Below, piece by piece: positions 1-6,300 of a stretch of DNA of 8,537 nucleotides (within the stretch, counting starts at the first letter, position 1; each line of letters opens with the position of its first letter). The stretch comes from an uncultured Verrucomicrobiales bacterium (GTDB taxonomy: Bacteria; Verrucomicrobiota; Verrucomicrobiia; Verrucomicrobiales; Akkermansiaceae). A program made the translations under genes and the position numbers. The notes beneath the pieces are model-generated. The model was not told the origin of the DNA. It saw only the letters and a program-made list of their open reading frames with translations, and searched no databases. The stretch spans positions 1 through 8,537 of the forward strand of contig CALCHQ010000113.1 of the NCBI GenBank assembly GCA_937901085.1. The letters run 5' to 3'.

Positions 1-2192
1 TTGGCACCACCACGACCATGGAGGGCAGCATTACCGGTAACGCCGGCACGGAACTTGTCAAGACCGGAGCCGGCACGCTGGTGGTGAATGGCCAGGTGGT
101 GGCTGATGTGCTGAAGGTGAACGCCGGCAAACTCCAGCTGGATGGCTCGTCCAATAACGTCACGACGCTGAATGTTGCTGCAAACAGTACGCTGCAACTG
201 GGTGCTGACAGCACCAATACTATCGCGACGCTCGATAATACAGGCGGCACAGTTCAGCTGGGCAGCGGCAGCACCAATACCATCACGACGCTCGAAAGTA
301 CAGGCGGCGCAATCCAGCTGGGTAGCGGCAGCAAGCTGAGCGTGGGCGGCGGCGAGCTGGAGAATGTGGCGCTGACGGTGGAATCTAATGCCACCAGCGC
401 TCCCGAACTGAAGGTGAATGGCGACCTGGCCCTTACCGGCTCGACGGTTCTGAACGGTGTGGCGCTGGAGGTGGCCACCGGCAAGACGCTGGCTCTGGCC
501 GGGAACACCAATGATGTGGTGTCCCTCACCGGTAGTGGCACCGTGGCTGGCGTGACCGGCACCGTGCTTTCCCTGGATAACGCGACCGATACCACTTACG
601 GCGGCGCCCTGACCGGCGCTGGTACGCTGAAGGTGGAAAATGGAGGCAAGACCTTCACCCTGAAGAATGCCTCGACCTCCGCCTGGAACATCACCAACGA
701 AGGCAAGATGGTGGTGGATATGACGGGTAGTGATAAGAAGGCCGGCTCCTTCGGCGCTCAGACGCTGACGCTGGCCGGCGGTTCCAGCACCGAGTTCCTT
801 GTGAACACGGATGATTCCGACGGCCTGAGCCTCAAATCGCTCATTGTGGAGCAGGGAGCTGCACTGACGCTGACCGCTACCGGCGAAAAGACCATTGCCG
901 TGGATTCGGAAGGAATGTGTGTTCTCGGCACGGTGGATTCGCTGGATATTGAGGATGTCAACCAGGTGGTGACGCTGCAGGGTATGGCATTTGGCCGTGT
1001 GGAAAAGACGGCCACGCTGATTAAGGACGGTAACGAACTGAAGCTGCAGCTGGCTGTTTCCAAGGAAAATAAGTACATGGGCATGGCTGAAACCACCAAC
1101 GGCAAGGCTGGTGCAGAGCTGATGTGGAATGCGGATACCGCTGCCATTGCGGCCAGCCCTGCATTGAGCGAGCTGGATGCCCTGTTGACGGAAGCGGCCG
1201 ACCGTGGAGAATTCCAGGACGAGCTGCTGGCCTCTGTGGCCGGTGCCAGCACGGCGGTGCTGGGCATGGCCGTGAGCGGCGATGTGGAGCGCCAGTTGAA
1301 GGCTATCCGCAACCGCACCACCACCATGGGTGTAGACCAGAGCGTGGTGAACCACTCGATGCCTTATCTGAACGCCTGGATCAACGCCGAGGGTGACTAC
1401 GCCGAAATGGCCAATAATGGCACCGAGGGCGGCTACAGACTCAACAACTGGGGCGGTACCGTGGGCTTCGACGTGGACTTCACGCCGACGCTGACCGCAG
1501 GTCTTGCGCTGACCGCTATGTATGGCGACCTTACCGTCACCGGAGCAGATGAAGCCAAGGGAGACCTGGATACTACATACGTGAGTGCCTTTGTGCGCTA
1601 CTGCGCCAGTGCGTGGACCCACACCTTTGTGGCCACCGCAGGTAAGGCAGATCTGAGCCTGAGCCGCACCGTGGCCGGAAGCGAGCTGGAGGGTAACACC
1701 GAAGGTACCAGTTTCGGTGTGATGTACGAAGCAGGCCGTGTCTTTGCGCTCAATGAAGATGGCACTTCCTGCCTGCAACCCATCTTCAACGTGACCTGGC
1801 GCCATACCGCCATCGACGGATATGAAGAAGATGGCAGCGGCCTGGCTCTGGAGGTCGGGGAACAGACCTTCGATGTTGTTACCGTCGGTGTTGGTGCGCG
1901 TTATCAATCCGTGGTGGGTGAGGATATGTACAACCGGACCTCCATTCTCGAAGCCCGCGTGCTGGCCAAGTTCGATGCCGGTGACCGCAAGGGAACCAGT
2001 GAGGTGAGTCTGGCCGGAGCTACGGCTGAGGTTGAAAGCACCGAGGTCGGGGCCTTTGGTATGGAAGCCGGTGCCGGGATCACCATCCCCCTGGGAGATG
2101 CGGGTAGCAGCATCTTTGCGGATGCCTCTGTGGAACTCCGTGCAGATTATGTCAACGTGAACGGCACCGTGGGCTACCGGGTTAACTTCTGA
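1..2192 (+). CDS. Autotransporter (type V secretion), 3' part: passenger end plus complete beta-barrel
   Basis: Partial at its 5' end: the frame is already open at position 3, so the Met codon at 18 is internal (residues here are counted from it). Residues 1-350 are low-complexity beta-helix passenger rich in Gly, Thr, Ala and Leu, with PATR-like motifs such as KTGAGTLVVNG (15-25) and LTGAGTLKVENGG (198-210), and a 20-residue tandem repeat near 58-105. Residues 382-434 form an Ala/Leu/Glu-rich helical linker, as expected inside the barrel pore. Residues 448-724 (about 277) have the length and alternating amphipathic strands of an autotransporter beta-domain, starting PYLNAWINAEGDY and ending VGYRVNF; the final Phe with hydrophobic residues at alternating positions is the usual BAM recognition signal. 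By family knowledge the barrel sits in the outer membrane and carries the passenger to the surface. Tandem TGA codons (2190-2195) end it. The passenger's function is unknown. The family call is firm; no specific role can be given. Confidence 0.93.
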   Translation, partial: GTTTTMEGSITGNAGTELVKTGAGTLVVNGQVVADVLKVNAGKLQLDGSSNNVTTLNVAANSTLQLGADSTNTIATLDNTGGTVQLGSGSTNTITTLESTGGAIQLGSGSKLSVGGGELENVALTVESNATSAPELKVNGDLALTGSTVLNGVALEVATGKTLALAGNTNDVVSLTGSGTVAGVTGTVLSLDNATDTTYGGALTGAGTLKVENGGKTFTLKNASTSAWNITNEGKMVVDMTGSDKKAGSFGAQTLTLAGGSSTEFLVNTDDSDGLSLKSLIVEQGAALTLTATGEKTIAVDSEGMCVLGTVDSLDIEDVNQVVTLQGMAFGRVEKTATLIKDGNELKLQLAVSKENKYMGMAETTNGKAGAELMWNADTAAIAASPALSELDALLTEAADRGEFQDELLASVAGASTAVLGMAVSGDVERQLKAIRNRTTTMGVDQSVVNHSMPYLNAWINAEGDYAEMANNGTEGGYRLNNWGGTVGFDVDFTPTLTAGLALTAMYGDLTVTGADEAKGDLDTTYVSAFVRYCASAWTHTFVATAGKADLSLSRTVAGSELEGNTEGTSFGVMYEAGRVFALNEDGTSCLQPIFNVTWRHTAIDGYEEDGSGLALEVGEQTFDVVTVGVGARYQSVVGEDMYNRTSILEARVLAKFDAGDRKGTSEVSLAGATAEVESTEVGAFGMEAGAGITIPLGDAGSSIFADASVELRADYVNVNGTVGYRVNF
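189..332 (+). repeat. 60-bp tandem repeat inside the gene 1 passenger (about 2.4 copies)
   Basis: Copies lie at 189-248 and 249-308, with a partial one at 309-332. The period is exactly 60 bp, or 20 codons, so the frame is kept. The coded unit is roughly (T/A)xQLGSGSTNTITTLESTGG; unit 1 reads QLGADSTNTIATLDNTGG. The two full copies differ at only a few positions, suggesting recent duplication. A 20-residue period fits one turn of a right-handed beta-helix, which is an inference. Confidence 0.85.
1359..2189 (+). other. Autotransporter beta-barrel domain of gene 1
   Basis: This codes for about 277 residues of short alternating strands separated by Gly/Asp/Asn turns, for example LNNWGGTVGFDVDF, TLTAGLALTAMYGDL, TTYVSAFVRY, TSFGVMYEAGRVF and FDVVTVGVGARY. 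The size suits a 12-strand barrel. One Cys lies in the strand following SAFVRY and another in the segment TSCLQP. The domain is intact up to the terminal Phe, so gene 1 is unlikely to be a decayed copy at this end. Confidence 0.88.
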
Positions 2193-2203
2193 TGAATCAG
2201 TCT

Positions 2204-2231
2204 CCCGGCGCACACGCAAGTGTGCGCCGGG
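2204..2231 (+). terminator. Perfect 12-bp hairpin 11 nt after the gene 1 stop
   Basis: CCCGGCGCACAC (2204-2215) pairs perfectly with GTGTGCGCCGGG (2220-2231) around a GCAA loop, a GNRA-type tetraloop. No good T tract follows (GTTACCGCCC), so it may act with the next hairpin, pause polymerase, or protect the mRNA 3' end rather than end transcription alone. Confidence 0.6.
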
Positions 2232-2248
2232 GTTACCGCCCTTTCCTC

Positions 2249-2279
2249 ACACCCGCTCCGGCGGGTGTTTTCACTTTTC
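2249..2279 (+). terminator. Rho-independent terminator-like hairpin of gene 1 (also the start of repeat copy 1)
   Basis: ACACCCGC (2249-2256) and GCGGGTGT (2261-2268) form a perfect 8-bp stem around TCCG, a UNCG-type tetraloop, followed by TTTT, CAC and TTTT. It lies 57 nt after the stop codon. The same hairpin recurs at 2557-2576 in copy 2, and with a changed loop at 2864-2883. Confidence 0.65.
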
Positions 2280-2410
2280 ACCCTTCACGCGAGCGCAGCG
2301 AGTTTTCACCTCCCCCGAACCCGCTCCGCAAAATCATCCCGCGCCAAATGGTAGCGCATGAGCCGAGGCAGAACACTAACCCAGCCCCGGCAGGGGCGAT
2401 AGAATAATAG

Positions 2411-2447
2411 CCGGGGGTAAGCGGGCATCAGCCCGCGCAGCCCCCGG
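2411..2447. repeat. Two-part hairpin in repeat copy 1 (repeated at 2719-2755)
   Basis: The outer stem is CCGGGGG (2411-2417) with CCCCCGG (2441-2447). The inner stem is GCGGGC (2421-2426) with GCCCGC (2431-2436), loop ATCA. TAA and GCAG form the internal loop. All 13 pairs are Watson-Crick. It is identical in both full copies and strong enough to fold in RNA or single-stranded DNA. Confidence 0.75.
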
Positions 2448-2468
2448 TTCCCAACACAATCAAATCGG

Positions 2469-2538
2469 AGCCCCGGAGGGGCGGCAGAAAGCAGGATGCT
2501 AACTTACGGCGTCGCTTTCCGTCGCCCCTACCGGGGCT
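2469..2538. repeat. Long imperfect inverted repeat with self-complementary arms (copy 1; counterpart at 2777-2845)
   Basis: The left arm 2469-2492 starts AGCCCCGGAGGGGCGGCAG and the right arm 2514-2538 ends CCGGGGCT. They are complementary except for one extra base, one G-U pair and one A-C mismatch, across a 21-nt spacer. Each arm also folds alone: GCCCC-GGA-GGGGC (2470-2482) and GCCCC-TACC-GGGGC (2524-2537), the latter followed by TTTT. Two exclusive folds are therefore possible. In copy 2 the lost base makes the arms equal in length but adds mismatches. Confidence 0.7.
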
Positions 2539-2551
2539 TTTCGTTTGCGTC

Positions 2552-2858
2552 TCCTCACACCCGCTCCGGCGGGTGTTTTCACTTTTCACCCTTCACGCGA
2601 GCGCAGCGAGTTTTCACCTCCCCCGAACCCGCTCCGCAAAATCATCCCGCGCCAAATGGTAGCGCATGAGCCGAGGCAGAACACTAACCCAGCCCCGGCA
2701 GGGGCGATAGAATAATAGCCGGGGGTAAGCGGGCATCAGCCCGCGCAGCCCCCGGTTCCCAACACAATCAAATCGGAGCCCCGGAGGGGCGGCAGAAAGC
2801 AGGATACTAACTTACGGCGTCGCATTCCGTCACCCCTCCGGGGCTTTCCGTTTGCGTC
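2552..2858. repeat. Intergenic tandem repeat, copy 2 (307 bp)
   Basis: Second unit, at an offset of 308 from copy 1. The first change is G2498 to A2806. Further changes lie around 2825, 2832, 2838 and 2848, plus loss of one base in the last hairpin (loop TACC becomes TCC), so the third unit starts at an offset of 307. The identical 5' part with a varied 3' part suggests either recent duplication with a hotspot or gene conversion of the first 254 bp. Confidence 0.9.
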
Positions 2859-2907
2859 TTCTCACACCCGCGCCAGCGGGTGTTTTCGCCTTTCACTCTT
2901 CACCTCC
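2859..2907. repeat. Truncated third copy of the intergenic repeat
   Basis: The first 50 or so bases of the unit begin again here. Against copies 1 and 2 it lacks about 21 bp (the GCGAGCGCAGCGAG segment), apparently removed between two TTCAC direct repeats, and it diverges after CACCTCCC. The start hairpin is kept: ACACCCGC (2864-2871), loop GCCA, GCGGGTGT (2876-2883), then TTTT. A new loop with an intact stem suggests the stem is what is conserved. Confidence 0.75.
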
Positions 2908-2918
2908 CGCCGGGGGGG

Positions 2919-2948
2919 ACGATATTACGGCTGCGCCGTAACGATATT
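2919..2948. repeat. Small hairpin flanked by ACGATATT direct repeats
   Basis: TTACGGC (2925-2931) pairs with GCCGTAA (2935-2941) around TGC. The octamer ACGATATT occurs at 2919-2926 and again at 2941-2948, overlapping the hairpin ends. It could be an operator-like site, or a target duplication around a tiny insertion. A run of seven G (2912-2918) lies immediately upstream. Confidence 0.5.
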
Positions 2949-3001
2949 CTGCCCCTTTGGCGGGCTGAGCGTAATTTGGCTTTCGCCAGATGGGGACGCG
3001 T

Positions 3002-3059
3002 AAAATCGGCGTGAAATCGCCATTTTCTTGAAATTTCCGGCGATTTTTCCGCCAAAAAT
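3002..3059. other. AT-rich segment with two small hairpins upstream of the gene 2 promoter
   Basis: AAAAT-C-GGCG (3002-3011) pairs with CGCC-ATTTT (3018-3026) with one bulged C. Just after it, GGCG (3039-3042) can pair with CGCC (3050-3053), or ATTTTT (3043-3048) with AAAAAT (3054-3059). The first resembles a bidirectional terminator. The segment may insulate gene 2 or serve as upstream promoter DNA. I see no gene here. Confidence 0.4.
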
Positions 3060-3070
3060 GAATTTCCAGC

Positions 3071-3099
3071 TTGCGGTGGCCGAGGGATTTGGGTATGAT
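3071..3099 (+). promoter_or_regulatory. Predicted sigma70-type promoter of gene 2
   Basis: TTGCGG (3071-3076) as -35 and TATGAT (3094-3099) as -10 are separated by exactly 17 bp. The -10 differs from TATAAT at one position; the -35 keeps the TTG. The start point would fall near 3105-3107, giving a leader of about 64 nt. If so, the in-frame ATG codons at 3095 and 3098 are not in the mRNA, which supports the start at 3170. Confidence 0.55.
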
Positions 3100-3103
3100 G
3101 ATA

Positions 3104-3133
3104 GGGTATTATAGTGGGAGGACTATACCCTCC
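3104..3133 (+). promoter_or_regulatory. Hairpin at the predicted 5' end of the gene 2 leader
   Basis: GGGTA-(TTA)-TAGT (3104-3115) pairs with ACTATACCC (3122-3130) with a three-base bulge and the loop GGGAGG. A second, exclusive pairing joins GGAGG (3117-3121) to CCTCC (3129-3133). The hairpin would sit at the start of the transcript, a position known in some outer-membrane protein mRNAs to slow decay. The GGAGG is too far from the start at 3170 to be its ribosome binding site. Confidence 0.5.
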
Positions 3134-3169
3134 TGTCTACAAGGATTTTACTTTACCAAAAAAATACTT

Positions 3170-3310
3170 ATGAAATTACATCTCCCGAAATTGCTTCGTA
3201 ATGCCGTGCTGGCTTGCATGGCTGCCATAGCGAGTGTCTCCACCACCGTGGGTACAGCTGCCTTTACCGGCGGTGTTGTAGCGGTCAGTATCGCCCAGCA
3301 GGCTCAGGCC
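3170..3310 (+). other. Signal peptide of gene 2
   Basis: It spans 47 codons: a basic N-region with K2, K7 and R10, a long hydrophobic core (NAVLACMAAIASV, then AAFTGGVVAVS), and a C-region ending QQAQA, so AxA cleavage leaves mature GWSAD. It is longer than a common signal peptide, as often seen in autotransporters. From memory, MKLHLP-type beginnings are shared by Akkermansia autotransporters. Confidence 0.8.
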
Positions 3311-6300
3311 GGGTGGAGTGCCGATAGCTCTACCAAGGGTTACATATACTTCTACGACAATTCTGAGACAAGTGAGAGCCAGGTGGACGAGCTGGTGCTG
3401 CCGACCGCGGAGAATGGTGTGGAGGTTGGCTGGGCTGGGCAATATGCAACGGCAGCGGATAAATACACCAACCTGTTCATGTGTTCGGGGTATGATGATG
3501 GTGAAGGTAATCAGCCCGCTGGTTATGCAGGGCAGACTTCTACCATTGGTAAAGTTGTGGCCGGGAATGGTGTTTCTCTGACGGTGGCTGCCAACCCCTG
3601 GCAGGAATGGAAGTATTATACCAGCCTTACCATTGAGAATTTGGAGTTCGGTGGAGGAACGGGAGCAGGTGGCTTTGGCCTGACAGATGCGGAGTCGTCA
3701 GTCACCATCAACCAGGTCAGCGGCTCCCTCAGCTCGGTGACCAATGCGGGCTCATTGACTATCGGCACCGCTGAAGGTACCACCCGCATTTCCGGAACCC
3801 TTTCCAACACAGGTACCTTGAAGGTGAATGGCACCATCATCATTGATTCCCTGCAGGGCTTCAACTCAAAGGGGGCCTGGTCAGATGAGGCTAACAGCCA
3901 GGGCTTCAGAACAGCAGGTGACTATATTTTAGCGACGGGCAACACGACGTTCACAGTAACGCAGGCAGAGGTGATGGGCGTGATGACCACGCTGACAACG
4001 AATGACGCAGGTGAGACTTTATTCGAGGGTACTGCAGATACATCGCTCTACTACATCATCAACGCTGATGTTACCGCTGGCGTGGCTGGTACGGGTGCGG
4101 ACACGAACTACGACGTGGCCAGCGGGCGTACGCTGACGATAGGTGCCGGCCAGCAGGCCGGGACGGTGACACTGAGCCAGGGTGCTACGCTGAATCTCGC
4201 ACCGGGTGCAGAAAAGGCATTGGGTGATATGGTGGCTTCCTTGTCCGCGCCGGAGGGCTCTACCGTGAAGGTGAGTGGTTCGGGCACCAAGGTGAGTGTA
4301 TCTGCCACGGAGACGCGTTTGAATGCGGCCAATATTATCGTGGATGGTGCGACGCTCAAACTGACGAAGACTAATAGTAATACTGCTAACACGATTTATC
4401 TGGCCGGGGATATGACGCTGCAGAATAATGCACGTCTTGAGATTTCCGGTGGCGCAGACTCTTTCCATTGGGGAGATGCGAATAAGATTGAGATTCTGAA
4501 CTCTGAGCTTGCTTTGTCCAACCATCGTATCTCTTTACAGAGTGTAGATGAAATCATCCTGACAAATGGTAAGATTACCGGCACGGGGGACGACCAAGGA
4601 GCCTTGGATTTTATCGAAAATGGCGCCGTAGTGGTTTCCAATGGCACTAGTGAGATATCAGCTCCCATCAAGCTTCGTGGTAATGCGAGCAACGTGACGA
4701 CCATGCAGGTTGAGAGTGGTACTCTGACCATTGGCGAGGTTACCACGACGGGCTCCGGCGTGTTGAAGAAGACGGGTGCCGGTACCATGAAGCTGACTGG
4801 CACGACTTTGAATAGCGGCTTGGTTCATGCGGAAGGTGTAGTGCAGGTGGCGGGTACGGTCGACCTGCAGGGTACAAGCAGTTTTGATGCCGGTACAACA
4901 CTTTCGGTAGTGTCTGGCGGCACGCTGAACATGACCGGCACAGCCACGATGGGCGGTACGACCACAGTATCATCTGGCGGCACGCTGAACATGGGCGGAA
5001 CACTTACCTGGTCTGGTGCGCTCACGGTGGAGAACGGCGGTGTCCTCGTACTCAACAGCATGCATACGGTGGAAGGTTCTCTGTCTCTTGCCGATGGTGG
5101 GGCGCTTCGCATTGGTAACATCGCTGGCTCAGGGGAAGATGAGGCAACTGGCGGCCCTGCGGCTGGTCAGAATGGCTGGGATTACAAGACTGTTTCTTTC
5201 CTGAAGGCCGCCGCATCAGCCCAGATTTCCGGTTTGGACAGCGTGCTGGACGCAGGTGGAAGCGAGGCGACAGTCTCAACCGAAACAGTAGATGGATTCA
5301 CAATCTACAATGCTCAGAGCGGTTATAATTATTATGTGCAGGATACGGAGACCAGCGCAGAATACAGCATAGCTACCGGCCTTGTTTCGGCTAACTCCAT
5401 CATCATGTCCGATGGTACAACCCTGGTGGTGAAGGATGTTCTGGATACCAGCAAGGTGGTTGTTGCAGAAGGTGGAGCCGTGAATTACGAGGTGGATGGC
5501 GGTGAGCTGACCATTTCTCAGAGTGATGTCATCAGTAACATTGCCTCGTTGTCGCTGACCAATGCCGCCAAAGCCGTTTTGACCGCCGGCAATGCAAAGC
5601 TTGGTACAGCTGAGAATCCTCTGGAGGTGAGCCTCAGCGGCGCTTCAACCCTGGCTTTCCGCAACGGTAACAATGGTGCATTTATCCATGCCGACATTAC
5701 CGTGGCCGGTGAAGGTTCGCTGGCGGGCTCGTACCAGTATTCCTACGCAGATGTGCGTGGTACGGTGACGGGCGACGGTACGTTGACCCTGACGAATGAA
5801 CCGGGTAAGACGAACGGGTGGTTCCTTTCCTCGACTATCAGCGGTAATCTGGCACTCAAAGTTACCGGCGGCTCTGTGACGGTGCGGGGTGACAACAGTT
5901 ACACAGGTGGCACTATTGTGTATGCCGGGTCGGTTACCGCGGACCACGAACATGCTTTCGGCCAGGGTGGTGTGGAATTCAAGTCTGGTGCGACCCTGAC
6001 GGCCAATTCCAATCTGCATATCAAGGGTGATTTGACGTTGACTCAAGCCGAAATTACTCTGAAATCGACGACGGTTGAAGGCAGTTTGATCATGTCGCAC
6101 GGGGGCGCTATGTTGAAGCTGGCGGAAGGAGCCAGCGCTGACGAGATGACCGTGGTGACACTCAAGGGTGGAACGAATGCTCTGAGGCGTGTCGATATGA
6201 GCGGTACGCCGAACAAAAAGCTGGTTCTGGCAGGTGGGACCACTACCTTGCGAGGTAATGATTACCGGGATAATGCTTTGTGGCTGGGTACCGCGGGAAA

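Larger units (their letters stand above)
2244..2551. repeat. Intergenic tandem repeat, copy 1 (308 bp)
   Basis: This is the first of two head-to-tail units. Positions 2244-2497 match 2552-2805 base for base by eye (254 bp). Differences are confined to the last 50 or so bases, including one single-base indel. The unit holds, in order, the ACACCCGC/GCGGGTGT hairpin, GCCCC-GGCA-GGGGC (2384-2397), a two-part hairpin (2411-2447) and a long inverted repeat (2469-2538). I see no transposase gene and no terminal inverted repeats. The palindromes resemble REP-type extragenic elements, which is an inference. Small reading frames through it look spurious. Confidence 0.9.

Noticed and set aside
254..1813. 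Antisense open frames opposite gene 1 (254-595, 758-1327, 1598-1813)
   Set aside because: They have Ser/Val/Pro-rich shadow composition, and the sense strand has a clear autotransporter.
2192..2407. 71-codon open frame overlapping the gene 1 stop (ATG at 2192)
   Set aside because: It reads through two hairpins and into the tandem repeat, has a Pro/Arg-rich composition unlike a folded protein, and lies where terminators and extragenic repeats explain the DNA.
2244..2907. CRISPR array or insertion sequence
   Set aside because: The period is about 308 bp with no short repeat-spacer pattern, no transposase frame and no terminal inverted repeats.
3158..3164. A7 run before the gene 2 start as a phase-variation tract
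   Set aside because: It is short and non-coding; slippage would change leader length by a base without shifting a frame, and nothing else supports variation there.
3095..3169. Earlier in-frame ATG codons at 3095 and 3098 for gene 2, with GAGGG 8 nt upstream of 3095
   Set aside because: They fall inside the predicted -10 box and would put a 25-residue non-signal extension before MKLHLPK. Kept only as a second choice.
3200..3220. Possible lipoprotein lipobox (VLAC, C16) in the gene 2 signal peptide
   Set aside because: Leu before Ala-Cys does not fit the lipobox well, the hydrophobic stretch before it is short and broken by Arg-Asn, and a good AxA site exists at residue 47.
4019..6100. Antisense open frames at 4019-4525 and 5645-6100
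   Set aside because: They are shadows in the codon-aligned reverse frame of gene 2 and show no protein family features.
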